Below are positions 1 through 6,962 of a DNA stretch of 64,000 nucleotides, piece by piece. How positions within the stretch are numbered: position 1 is the stretch's first letter; each line of letters starts with the position of its first letter. A program made the translations under genes and the position numbers. The stretch is from Paenibacillus validus NBRC 15382 (GTDB lineage Bacteria > Bacillota > Bacilli > Paenibacillales > NBRC-103111), in assembly GCF_004000985.1 (NCBI RefSeq), contig NZ_BIMH01000023.1, forward strand, positions 1 through 64,000. Direction: 5' to 3'. The notes below the pieces were generated by a model that saw only the letters and a list, made by a program, of their open reading frames with translations, made no database searches and was not told the origin of the DNA.

Positions 1-508
1 GGCCGGGGCGGCGCGCGAAGCGCCGTTCGCCGCTGCGCCGTGGGCGCTTGCGCCGGGCGCAAGGCCGCGCTACGCCGAGCATCCGGCGGTCCGCGCGGTG
101 CGCGGTCGCGAGGCCGAACGCTTCGAGGCTGTCAGCCTCGAAGCGTTCTTCGCCGCGCCGTACAAGCTGACCCCGCAGTCGGACCGCATGGGCTGCCGAC
201 TGGAAGGTCCGCGGCTCGCGCTGCGCGAGTCGCTGGAGATGCGCTCGGAAGCCGCGGTGCCCGGCACCGTCCAAGTGCCGCCGCACGGCCAGCCGATCGC
301 GCTGCTGGCCGATGCGCAGACGACCGGCGGCTATCCGCGGATTGCGCATATCGCCGCCGTGGACTTGCCGCTGCTGGCGCAGACGCGGCCCGGCGCTACG
401 GTGCGCTTCGTCGAGATCACGCATGCCGAGGCGCAGGCCCTCTATATCCGGCAGGAGCTGGAACTTCGCCGGATCGCCGCCGCCGTAAGGATGCGGGCGA
501 ACGGATAA
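1..508 (+). CDS. pxpC: 5-oxoprolinase subunit C (biotin-dependent carboxyltransferase / KipA-like), 3' part
   Basis: Only the C-terminal ~168 residues are present; the reading frame is open to the left edge and stops with TAA at 506-508. The segment with SDRMGCRLEG, the PGTVQVPPHGQP stretch and ADAQTTGGYPRIAHI matches the end of the PxpC/KipA family (AHS2 domain). In this family PxpC works with PxpA and PxpB in ATP-dependent opening of 5-oxoproline to glutamate. pxpA lies about 1 kb downstream; pxpB is presumably off the window to the left. The first ~40 codons are very GC-rich and Ala/Pro/Arg-rich, probably a variable linker. Family assignment is firm; the substrate is known from family work. 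Confidence 0.88.
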   Translation, partial: AGAAREAPFAAAPWALAPGARPRYAEHPAVRAVRGREAERFEAVSLEAFFAAPYKLTPQSDRMGCRLEGPRLALRESLEMRSEAAVPGTVQVPPHGQPIALLADAQTTGGYPRIAHIAAVDLPLLAQTRPGATVRFVEITHAEAQALYIRQELELRRIAAAVRMRANG

Positions 509-569
509 AATCGTTATAACAATTTTATCACCTTGTCGGCGGCAGGACGTTTGTGAGTTAATAAAACTT

Positions 570-615
570 GTAGCCGACCGGGGACCTTCGGGTCCCTCGA
601 ATAGAAGCGGCTCAT
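570..615 (+). other. GNRA/UUCG-type hairpin, possible structured RNA
   Basis: GGGACC-TTCG-GGTCCC at 581-596 is a perfect 6-bp stem closed by a UUCG tetraloop. AGCCG near 571-576 can pair with CGGCT near 608-612 to enclose it. There is no T-run after it, so it is a poor intrinsic terminator. It could be 3' UTR structure of the pxp transcript or part of an RNA element. Confidence 0.35.
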
Positions 616-627
616 GCGAATAAGACA

Positions 628-656
628 TGGACATGATGGGAAACAATGGGTATAAT
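628..656 (+). promoter_or_regulatory. Sigma-A-type promoter for a small transcription unit
   Basis: TGGACA (628-633), a 17-nt spacer and TATAAT (651-656) preceded by TGGG form a near-consensus promoter. The expected start is near 663, about 45 nt ahead of the sORF at 708. Confidence 0.6.
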
Positions 657-707
657 AGTCCGTGAGCTTGAAACCATATTTGACTTTGAAGAAGGGAGTG
701 ACGTGTG

Positions 708-764
708 ATGCGGGTAATGAACACGTGGACCATGATGGCAAGAGGATTTGTAACAAGTGAATAA
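708..764 (+). CDS. Putative 18-residue small protein or leader peptide
   Basis: The reading frame encodes MRVMNTWTMMARGFVTSE and ends in TAA. An AGGGAG ribosome site lies at 694-699, about 8-9 nt before the ATG. It sits between a good promoter (628-656) and a hairpin with an 8-T run (831-865), so promoter, sORF and terminator form a self-contained unit of about 200 nt. I do not recognise the peptide. It has no Trp, His or Cys run typical of an amino-acid attenuator leader. It could be a small protein, a dual-function RNA, or chance. Confidence 0.4.
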   Translation: MRVMNTWTMMARGFVTSE

Positions 765-830
765 GCATTTTCTCCATCACCGTCACCTGAACCCCGTCTT
801 TTACAGGAACTGAACATAAGAGGCATTCGG

Positions 831-865
831 GCACGCATCGGCAGATCGTGTTTTTTTTATTTTTA
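831..865 (+). terminator. Intrinsic terminator of the small unit
   Basis: GCACG (831-835) pairs with CGTGT (847-851) around a short loop, and the stem runs directly into eight T residues followed by ATTTTT. Confidence 0.5.
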
Positions 866-923
866 ATGCCCCTCAGGCCTACGTATCCGGTGTTCCCAAG
901 GCACATTCCTAGGAGGTGTGAAG

Positions 924-1022
924 ATGAAAATGCTTATAACTTTCGGTAAGTCAGCCATAACGGCGCGAAAGGAGGCATTCATCGGTGGGGTACAAGAACG
1001 GAAAGGACATTTTACCGCCTAA
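924..1022 (+). CDS. Putative 32-residue overlapping upstream ORF
   Basis: An ideal AGGAGGTG site (911-918) precedes this ATG by 5 nt. The 32-codon frame (starting MKMLITFGKSAITARKEAF) runs across the ribosome site and GTG start of the next gene (985) and stops at 1020-1022. The arrangement suggests translational coupling or competition with the downstream gene. No homolog is recognised, so the peptide itself may not matter. Confidence 0.35.
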   Translation: MKMLITFGKSAITARKEAFIGGVQERKGHFTA

Positions 1023-1269
1023 CTTGCTGAAGCAGCTGCAGGATTACATCCAGGGCGAGATCATCTACGTTCCGAAGAAGGAGCAAACCCGCGCAGGCTG
1101 GGGCGAGAACAACGGCACGCGGCAGACGATCCAGCGCCGGAACCACGAAATATACCGGCTGTATCAGAACGGTTATTCCGTGTCGGAGCTGATCGGCAAA
1201 TTTCATTTAAGCGAAGACAGCATTCGCAAAATCATCGTCAAAACGCGCGGACTTGCAGCAAGACAATAG
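985..1269 (+). CDS. CD3324 family protein with C-terminal HTH
   Basis: A 94-residue basic protein. The N-terminal part (YKNGKDILPPNLLKQLQDYI, then GEIIYVPKK) matches the small CD3324 family common in Firmicutes; residues ~50-90 read as a helix-turn-helix (YRLYQNGYSVSELIGKFHLS, then EDSIRKII). It starts at GTG behind AAAGGAGG (969-975). The likely role is DNA binding, but no target is known. The gene overlaps a short upstream ORF (924-1022), lies between pxpC and pxpA without obviously belonging to that pathway, and is followed by a terminator at 1423-1457. Confidence 0.82.
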   Translation: MGYKNGKDILPPNLLKQLQDYIQGEIIYVPKKEQTRAGWGENNGTRQTIQRRNHEIYRLYQNGYSVSELIGKFHLSEDSIRKIIVKTRGLAARQ

Positions 1270-1422
1270 CCGGGGGCGCGGGGATCGGGGTCGGCAGGAA
1301 CCGGGCTGCGCAGCAGGAAGCAGACACGCCGCATAACCGGCCCGGCGCGCCAGGCCGCATGGGAAGGCCGCTGCATAGACGAATAGACGTATAGACGCAG
1401 AGGACAGACGAATACGCGAACG

Positions 1423-1457
1423 AAGCCGGAAGTGGATGCTTTTGGCTTTTTTCTTTC
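1423..1457 (+). terminator. Intrinsic terminator after the CD3324-family gene
   Basis: AAGCCGGAA (1423-1431) pairs with TTTTGGCTT (1440-1448), nine pairs including two G-U, followed by a T-rich tract. The 1270-1422 stretch before it is GC-rich and holds only short AGACG-type repeats. Confidence 0.6.
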
Positions 1458-1528
1458 CACACTCACCGGCATACGGGGGTGCACACAAAAGGACCATGCG
1501 ATCGGATGGTTGCAAAGGAGGGCTTCAC

Positions 1529-2296
1529 TTGGAACAGTTACCTATCCGGATCGACCTTAACGGGGATATGGGCGAGAGCTTCGGTATGTATCGGCTCGGA
1601 CAGGACGACGAGCTCGTCCGGTATGTCACTTCGGCTAATATCGCTTGCGGCTTCCACGCCGGCGACCCCGGCCACATGGTTCGAACGGTCCGGTTGTGCC
1701 TGCAAGCGGGCGTATCGATCGGGGCGCATCCGGGCCTGCCGGATTTGCAAGGCTTCGGGCGCCGCAATATGGCGGTCACCCCGCAGGAGGCGTATGAGCT
1801 AATCTTGTACCAGGGCGGTGCCCTGCAAGCGATCGCGCGCGCCGAAGGCGGCCGGATGCGGCATGTCAAGCCTCATGGCGCTTTATATAATATGGCGGCG
1901 GTGCAGAGGCCGTTAGCGGATGCGATAGCGGAGGCCGTCCTCCGCCTGGATCCGGAGCTGACGCTATTCGGTCTCGCCGGCAGCGAACTGATTCGGGCCG
2001 CCGAGTCCAAAGGCCTGCGGACCGCAGCGGAAGCGTTCGCCGATCGCACCTATCGCGCCGACGGGACCCTTACCCCGCGGAGCGAGCCGGATGCGGTCAT
2101 TCACGATCCCCGTCAGGCGGTGCGGCAGGTGCTCGATATTCTCAAGCGGGGAGAGGTGCTGACGCCCTTGGGCGAAGCGGTCGCCCTGCGCGCAGACACA
2201 TTCTGCATACATGGCGACGGGCCGGATGCTTTGGAACTGGCACGTACGCTTCGTCAGCAATTGCTGGAGGAAGGCGTATCGGTGCAGGCTCCCTAG
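1529..2296 (+). CDS. pxpA: 5-oxoprolinase subunit PxpA (LamB/YcsF family)
   Basis: A 255-residue protein covering the whole LamB/YcsF family. Typical motifs are [13 protein letters not shown] at the N-terminus, [30 protein letters not shown] and [14 protein letters not shown]. Family knowledge: PxpA is the subunit that, with PxpBC, hydrolyses 5-oxoproline to glutamate. I chose the TTG at 1529 because AAAGGAGG (1514-1521) sits 7 nt before it and the family begins there; the frame is open further upstream but through the terminator of the preceding gene. pxpA is separated from pxpC by about 1 kb, although these genes are commonly adjacent. Confidence 0.92.
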   Translation: MEQLPIRIDLNGDMGESFGMYRLGQDDELVRYVTSANIACGFHAGDPGHMVRTVRLCLQAGVSIGAHPGLPDLQGFGRRNMAVTPQEAYELILYQGGALQAIARAEGGRMRHVKPHGALYNMAAVQRPLADAIAEAVLRLDPELTLFGLAGSELIRAAESKGLRTAAEAFADRTYRADGTLTPRSEPDAVIHDPRQAVRQVLDILKRGEVLTPLGEAVALRADTFCIHGDGPDALELARTLRQQLLEEGVSVQAP

Positions 2297-2332
2297 AAGC
2301 TCCGGCCCGGTAGGCAATTTATGAATTACGCA

Positions 2333-3094
2333 TTAGATCAATTTAATTCCGCTGATCAGGATGATGGTGGCCATGACAGTCCGCAGCGGTTTGGCCGGCA
2401 CCTTCGCCGACAAGCTGCTGCCAAGCAGTACGCCGGGGACGGAGCCGATGAGCAGGTTGAACGCAAGCATATAATCGATGTTCCCGAAGCCCGCATGCAT
2501 GATGCCGGCTGCCGAAACGAGCAGGAACGCGTGTACGATATCGGTGCCGACGAGCTCCGCCGCCTTCAAGCGGTAGAAGAACATCATCGCAAGGGCGAAC
2601 AGCGAGCCCGAGCCGATGGAAGTCAAGCCGACGATAAAGCCTAACAGTATGCCAATCAGGATGGTCACCGCTTTTTTCTCCTGCAGCGACTTCTCCTGAA
2701 GCTTGTTTGATTGGTTTGGTGTGAACCAGACCTTCACGATGCTGAGAATAGCGACGATAATCAGTACGATACCTAATGCATGCTTGATGATCGCGTCCTG
2801 ATAGCCTTGCAGCGGCGGGAAATATTTCAGCAGCAGCACGGCCACTATGGCGCTGGGGACACTGCCCATGGCCAGATGTTTGACCAGCGTCATGTTCACT
2901 GTCTTTTGCCGGACGTGTTGAATGCTGCCGAACAGCTTCGTGATCGAGTTGTAGAACAAATCCGTAGCCACCGCAACGGTCGGTTGAATACCCAAAAATA
3001 CGAGCAAAGGAGTCAGCAAAGCGGCTCCGCCCACGCCGGTCAAGCCGACGAGAAGGCCAACAAGCGCTCCCATCAAAACAATATTAAGTTCCAT
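2333..3094 (-). CDS. Sulfite exporter TauE/SafE (TSUP) family membrane protein
   Basis: A 253-residue integral membrane protein with about eight hydrophobic segments. The N-terminal LVGLLVGLTGVGGAALLTPL and the internal repeat-like ILLGFIVGLTSIGSGSLFAL are the duplicated glycine-rich signatures of TSUP transporters. The family moves sulfur-containing or other organic anions; the substrate here is unknown. I chose the ATG at 3094 because GGTGGAG lies 6 nt upstream; the GTG at 3106 falls inside that ribosome site. It is convergent with pxpA, with 36 bp between the stops. Confidence 0.85.
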   Translation of the reverse strand: MELNIVLMGALVGLLVGLTGVGGAALLTPLLVFLGIQPTVAVATDLFYNSITKLFGSIQHVRQKTVNMTLVKHLAMGSVPSAIVAVLLLKYFPPLQGYQDAIIKHALGIVLIIVAILSIVKVWFTPNQSNKLQEKSLQEKKAVTILIGILLGFIVGLTSIGSGSLFALAMMFFYRLKAAELVGTDIVHAFLLVSAAGIMHAGFGNIDYMLAFNLLIGSVPGVLLGSSLSAKVPAKPLRTVMATIILISGIKLI

Positions 3095-3243
3095 GATTAT
3101 CTCCACCTCAAGCGATCTTGTCGGTCATTCACATTATAATTCCTAGTTAACCTATATGCAATTGTTTTTTTCTCAGGATTGATGCGTCAATTGCAAGAGA
3201 TGAACGTTTACCGGTTCCGCTGCGCGTATCGCGTATTGATGAA

Positions 3244-3282
3244 TGAAAAAAACGCCGCTTCGCGTCGAAGGGCGTTTTCGTA
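3244..3282 (-). terminator. Terminator of the 46-residue ORF
   Basis: AAAACGCC (3249-3256) pairs with GGCGTTTT (3271-3278), with an inner CTTCG/CGAAG stem. On the minus strand it ends in a run of seven T. Confidence 0.65.
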
Positions 3283-3319
3283 CCAATCGGGACGCGCTGT
3301 CGGATACCGGTTCCATCCG

Positions 3320-3460
3320 TTATTGTATTGGCTGTCCGGACGCTTTGCGAAGCTCGTTGGCCAGACGGTTAAATTCGCGGCGCGCTTCCTCCGACTCGGT
3401 ACAGTAGTAGGCGGCGGACAAAAATCGGATGATTTTGTTCGCGTCCTCAGGACTGATCAT
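3320..3460 (-). CDS. Small conserved-looking hypothetical protein, 46 residues
   Basis: Starts MISPEDANKIIRFLSAAYYC and continues with charged helices (EEARREFNRLANELRK). The ATG at 3460 is preceded by GGGAAGGGAGGG, a strong ribosome site, and a terminator lies 40-75 bp downstream, so this is a convincing single-gene unit. No signal peptide or membrane segment is seen. The single Cys follows a Tyr pair. Function unknown; a small helical cytosolic protein is all the sequence shows. Confidence 0.7.
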   Translation of the reverse strand: MISPEDANKIIRFLSAAYYCTESEEARREFNRLANELRKASGQPIQ

Positions 3461-3624
3461 GAGATTCCCTCCCTTCCCGGCGGGTGCCGAGTTTATGCTC
3501 AATATATTCGGCAGCCCTTCGGCAGGTTCCCTGCCCAGGATCGTCCCCTTCTCATGGGAAATCGGTTGAATGAATATGATATAGTAAAGAAGCGATGGCG
3601 CAAGGTCTGAAAGGAGTGGGCGTC

Positions 3625-4032
3625 TTGATCCCGGTGTTTGTCTATGGAACGTTGTTGGTCGGGGAAGCGAACCATCATGTCGTTGCACCTTATGTAGAGT
3701 CCGTACGGCCGGGGGTCGTGCGGGGCAAGCTGTACGATGCCGGCGCTTATCCGGCCATGGTGCTTTCCGGGTCGGACGGCTCCCGCATGGTGGAAGGCGA
3801 GTGGCTCGTCGTGATGCCGGAAGGACTCCGTCATATGGATGCATTGGAGGAATATGAGGGTCCTGGCGGGACCAATGATTACGAGCGGATCTGGATTCGT
3901 GACGGCAATTGCGAAGAACGTGAAGGCTGGGTGTATGTATGGACGCATTCACGGGGGTGTCCGCTTATTGAAAGCGGCTCATGGCGGCGTCATCTCGGCC
4001 ACAGCCGGCACTTAGCGACCCATAACCCATGA
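3625..4032 (+). CDS. Gamma-glutamylcyclotransferase-like (AIG2/GGCT fold) protein
   Basis: A 135-residue protein starting IPVFVYGTLLVGEANHH. The VFVYGTL strand-turn is the diagnostic substrate-binding signature of the GGCT/AIG2 fold; RGKLYDAGAYPAMV and the acidic MDALEEYEG with the conserved Glu follow in the usual order. Such proteins cyclise gamma-glutamyl amines to 5-oxoproline, an interesting link to the pxp genes 1.5 kb away, but the substrate is not proven. The TTG at 3625 is chosen because AAGGAG (3611-3616) lies 8 nt upstream and the fold begins at once. The next gene is convergent. Confidence 0.8.
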   Translation: MIPVFVYGTLLVGEANHHVVAPYVESVRPGVVRGKLYDAGAYPAMVLSGSDGSRMVEGEWLVVMPEGLRHMDALEEYEGPGGTNDYERIWIRDGNCEEREGWVYVWTHSRGCPLIESGSWRRHLGHSRHLATHNP

Positions 4033-4052
4033 TTCCAACGTTCTTGCGGTAT

Positions 4053-4436
4053 TTAAACCCGTAAGGAATAGGGTCTCCAATCGTCTTTTTCCGATTTCTT
4101 CATGATTTCGTTGAAACGCATGATGATGGCATTGGCGTCTTCCTCGCCGATTATGCCGGTCAACTGTTCGAAAGACAGGTTGTCCTTGTAGAGCTTGCGG
4201 GTGACCATGCTGCCCTTGTACCACGCTTCGGTTAAGGCGAACGTGCCTTCCTTCTTCAACCAAACCTCATGGTAATACTGGTTCTCCTTGTTTTGCTCTT
4301 GAAGGCCCAAGTAATAAGCCAACATCGGGATACGCGGATCCGACAGTCGCTGGCTGATTACGGAACCCGAAGAAACAGGCTGCCCGAAGGTTACATACCG
4401 GGATACTTTCCGAATTAAATACTCGATGGAACTCAT
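4053..4436 (-). CDS. Hypothetical protein, 127 residues
   Basis: Begins MSSIEYLIRKVSRYVTFG and contains RIPMLAYYLGLQEQNKENQY, EVWLKKEGTF and a C-terminal helical stretch. It is soluble, with no signal peptide. The ATG at 4436 is preferred over the in-frame ATG at 4445 because GAGGGG lies 9 nt before it, whereas it would touch the other start. I do not recognise a family. It stands alone and is convergent with the GGCT-like gene, with only 20 bp between stops. Confidence 0.65.
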   Translation of the reverse strand: MSSIEYLIRKVSRYVTFGQPVSSGSVISQRLSDPRIPMLAYYLGLQEQNKENQYYHEVWLKKEGTFALTEAWYKGSMVTRKLYKDNLSFEQLTGIIGEEDANAIIMRFNEIMKKSEKDDWRPYSLRV

Positions 4437-4654
4437 TATGCTCATCCCCTCAAATAGGATGTACTTCCTATTTCGTCCAAAATTTTTATTAAATTTTCTT
4501 TATAAACATAATATCATAGTCCTTCGGGCATATGAATCATACTTTTGGCATATATGTGACGGCTATTTCTTTCGTTTTCCCTCCAATAAAAATCCGGTTC
4601 ATGTTATAATGAACGCAATCGAGATGGACGATTTTTGGGAGCGGATGAGTTGCT

Positions 4655-5041
4655 ATGGCCAACTATAAAATTTTACTCGCGGACGACGAAGCGGTGCTGC
4701 GCTTTTTGTTAACGGAAACGTTGGCCGACGAAGGGTACGTCATTACGGAAGCGGCCGACGGTAAGGAAGCGGCCGAACGGCTGCAGGAAGCCGTATTCGA
4801 TTTGGTCATTTTGGACTATATGATGCCAGAGCGAACCGGAGTCGAAGTTTGCGAATGGCTGCGAAGCCATGACAATCCGAACCGTCACGCGCCCGTTATT
4901 TTACTGACCGCCAAAGCTTTGGAGAAAGACCGGGAGCGGGCCAAGGCGGCCGGCGCGACCCGATATATCGTAAAGCCGTTCAGTCCGCTGCAGCTGCTGG
5001 ATACCGTGGAAGAACTGATTCGGGCGGGTGCGAACGAATAA
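4655..5041 (+). CDS. Stand-alone response regulator receiver protein
   Basis: A single CheY-like domain of 128 residues. The acidic pocket is ADDE near residues 9-12, the phosphoacceptor Asp54 lies in VILDYMMPE, Thr85 in LLTAK and the switch Lys107 in IVKPFS. There is no output domain, so it must act through protein contacts or as a phosphate shuttle. The next gene, 51 bp downstream, has an Hpt domain and two more receivers, a likely phosphorelay partner. A TATAAT at 4605-4610 is a plausible -10 element. Start ATG with a weak GGGAG site upstream. Confidence 0.88.
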   Translation: MANYKILLADDEAVLRFLLTETLADEGYVITEAADGKEAAERLQEAVFDLVILDYMMPERTGVEVCEWLRSHDNPNRHAPVILLTAKALEKDRERAKAAGATRYIVKPFSPLQLLDTVEELIRAGANE

Positions 5042-5092
5042 ATCCTTTCCTTGCATACATACCTCGTTAAAGAACGGAAGTGAATTCGTGCG

Positions 5093-6817
5093 GTGGCATC
5101 GGGTAATGACAGAATCGGCAGAGAACAACGACTTTTAAAAGAAGGAAAGAAAAAATATATTGCCGAGCTGGGCAAGCAATTGATTCAGCTGCGAGAAGGC
5201 TGCGGCTTGACCGAGCCGGAATCGCCGCTTGAGACGGCAAAGCACATTTACCGCATTGTCCATACGCTTAAAGGAAGCGCGCCGATGTTCGAATTTGTCC
5301 GCATCGGCAGCGTTGCGCAGCGTCTGGTCGAGCTGTGGGAGTGGACGCAGCGCGAGAAGGCGGAGGCTTCCGGCCCGATGACAGCTCTGCCGTTCGGTCG
5401 CTGCGCGGAGCAGTCGCAACCGCTTCTTCGCGAGCTGGAACTCGAGCTCGAAGTTTACAAGCGGGAACTGGAGCTGGACGAGCAGCAGGAGCAGGTGAAC
5501 AGCTCCTTTCTGCAGCCGAACGGAGAACGTCTTCTGGTCCTTGACGACGACGAGGTGCTCCGTTCGTACTTGGTTCGCCGCTTGCGGATGGACGGTTACA
5601 AGGTGGATGAAGCGGCGGACGTTGCTACTGCGATGAAGCTGCTTCGGGAGAATTCGTACCATTTGATTACGCTCGATCTGATGATGCATCCGGACAGCGG
5701 GTATGAGCTGTTCGAATTTCTGAAGAACGACCCGACATTGAAGTGGCTGCCGCTTATCGTCTTATCCGGCCGGAACGATGTCAACGACAAGGTGCGCTGC
5801 TTTTATCTGGGTGCCGACGATTATGTCACGAAGCCTTTTCAATACGAAGAGCTGGGTGCCCGGATCTACAGCCTGCTGAGCCGGACCAAGACGTTCGAGC
5901 AGATGGCTTTTCGCGATCCGCTGACAGGCGTGTATAACCGGCGGTTTTTCGATCATCAAATTCAAGTCGAGCTGGAGCGCATTGCCCGTTATCCGGCCCC
6001 GATCTCGCTCGTGTTTATCGATATCGACGGGTTCAAATCGATTAACGATACGTACGGTCATCGTGTCGGCGACCAGGTGCTGCAAGGATTGGCGCATCTG
6101 CTGCAAAATAACTTGCGGGCTACGGATATGCTGGCTCGTTTCGGAGGCGAGGAGTTCATCCTTGTGCTGCCGAATACGACCGGACCGGATGCGAAGAAAG
6201 CGATTGACGACATTCTCCGGCAGGCGCACCACGGACCGGTTGCCCAGAACGAAGGACAAGCGTTCCACATCACATTCTCGGCCGGTATTGCCGAATGGAG
6301 CGCCGGTATGTCCGTCAAGGATTGGATCGGGCTTGCAGACGGGGCGATGTATGAAGCCAAGCAAGGAGGCCGTAACCGTACCATCCTGTACGCGGGTACT
6401 CCGCCGGGCGAAGCGGCAGGCGCGCAAGTCGCGAGCCCCGGTTCCCGTAAGACGGTGATGATCGCCGACGACGATAACATCCTGCGTTCGATCCTGATCG
6501 CGAAGCTCAAACATTTACCCGTCGATTTTTGCGAAGCGGCGAACGGGGAGGAAGCGTATCAATCGCTGCTGCGAAGGCCGGTGGATCTGTGTATTTTGGA
6601 CGGCGTCATGCCACAGTTGAACGGTTTCGAAATGCTTGCCCGGATGAAAGAGCAGGGGAACCGTCCTGAAGAGATGAAGGTGCTCGTGCTGTCGGGAAGG
6701 AGCCGGGAAGAAGATATTAGCCTGGGGCTGAAGCTGGGTGCCGACGCCTACATGCACAAGCCGTTCTCGATGGTGGAGCTGGAGCTGCGGGTTAAAGAAA
6801 TGCTGAACTTATCCTAA
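5093..6817 (+). CDS. Hpt-REC-GGDEF-REC hybrid diguanylate cyclase
   Basis: A 574-residue cytosolic signalling protein with four modules: an Hpt domain (His57 in HTLKGSAP), a first receiver (Asp195 in LDLMMHPD), a diguanylate cyclase domain with intact GGEEF at ~351-355, and a second receiver (Asp503 in ILDGVMPQ). The RATD five residues before GGEEF fits a c-di-GMP inhibitory I-site. It should make c-di-GMP under phosphorelay control. The start is GTG with a modest ACGGAAG site. No histidine kinase is encoded nearby, so the phosphate donor is elsewhere. A terminator follows. Confidence 0.92.
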   Translation: MASGNDRIGREQRLLKEGKKKYIAELGKQLIQLREGCGLTEPESPLETAKHIYRIVHTLKGSAPMFEFVRIGSVAQRLVELWEWTQREKAEASGPMTALPFGRCAEQSQPLLRELELELEVYKRELELDEQQEQVNSSFLQPNGERLLVLDDDEVLRSYLVRRLRMDGYKVDEAADVATAMKLLRENSYHLITLDLMMHPDSGYELFEFLKNDPTLKWLPLIVLSGRNDVNDKVRCFYLGADDYVTKPFQYEELGARIYSLLSRTKTFEQMAFRDPLTGVYNRRFFDHQIQVELERIARYPAPISLVFIDIDGFKSINDTYGHRVGDQVLQGLAHLLQNNLRATDMLARFGGEEFILVLPNTTGPDAKKAIDDILRQAHHGPVAQNEGQAFHITFSAGIAEWSAGMSVKDWIGLADGAMYEAKQGGRNRTILYAGTPPGEAAGAQVASPGSRKTVMIADDDNILRSILIAKLKHLPVDFCEAANGEEAYQSLLRRPVDLCILDGVMPQLNGFEMLARMKEQGNRPEEMKVLVLSGRSREEDISLGLKLGADAYMHKPFSMVELELRVKEMLNLS

Positions 6818-6824
6818 ATGATCG

Positions 6825-6876
6825 AAAGACCGTGTGCGTTTGTTCTCAGAACGTTCACGGTCTTTGCATTTTCTTC
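6825..6876 (+). terminator. Intrinsic terminator
   Basis: AAAGACCGTG (6825-6834) pairs with CACGGTCTTT (6856-6865), followed by a T-rich tail. Confidence 0.75.
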
Positions 6877-6962
6877 ACTTATGCCGCATGATAAAATGCC
6901 GATATACAGGATAAAGGGCTTGGTTTCATAGGACCGAAAGAACGAAAAAGGATGTGTCGAAT

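Noticed and set aside
40-519. Arg/Ala-rich 159-codon frame overlapping pxpC
   Set aside because: It is a shadow of the recognisable pxpC frame in GC-rich DNA and has no family features.
514-906. Minus-strand 130-codon frame
   Set aside because: No ribosome site, Cys-rich and random-looking; it lies opposite the promoter-sORF-terminator unit.
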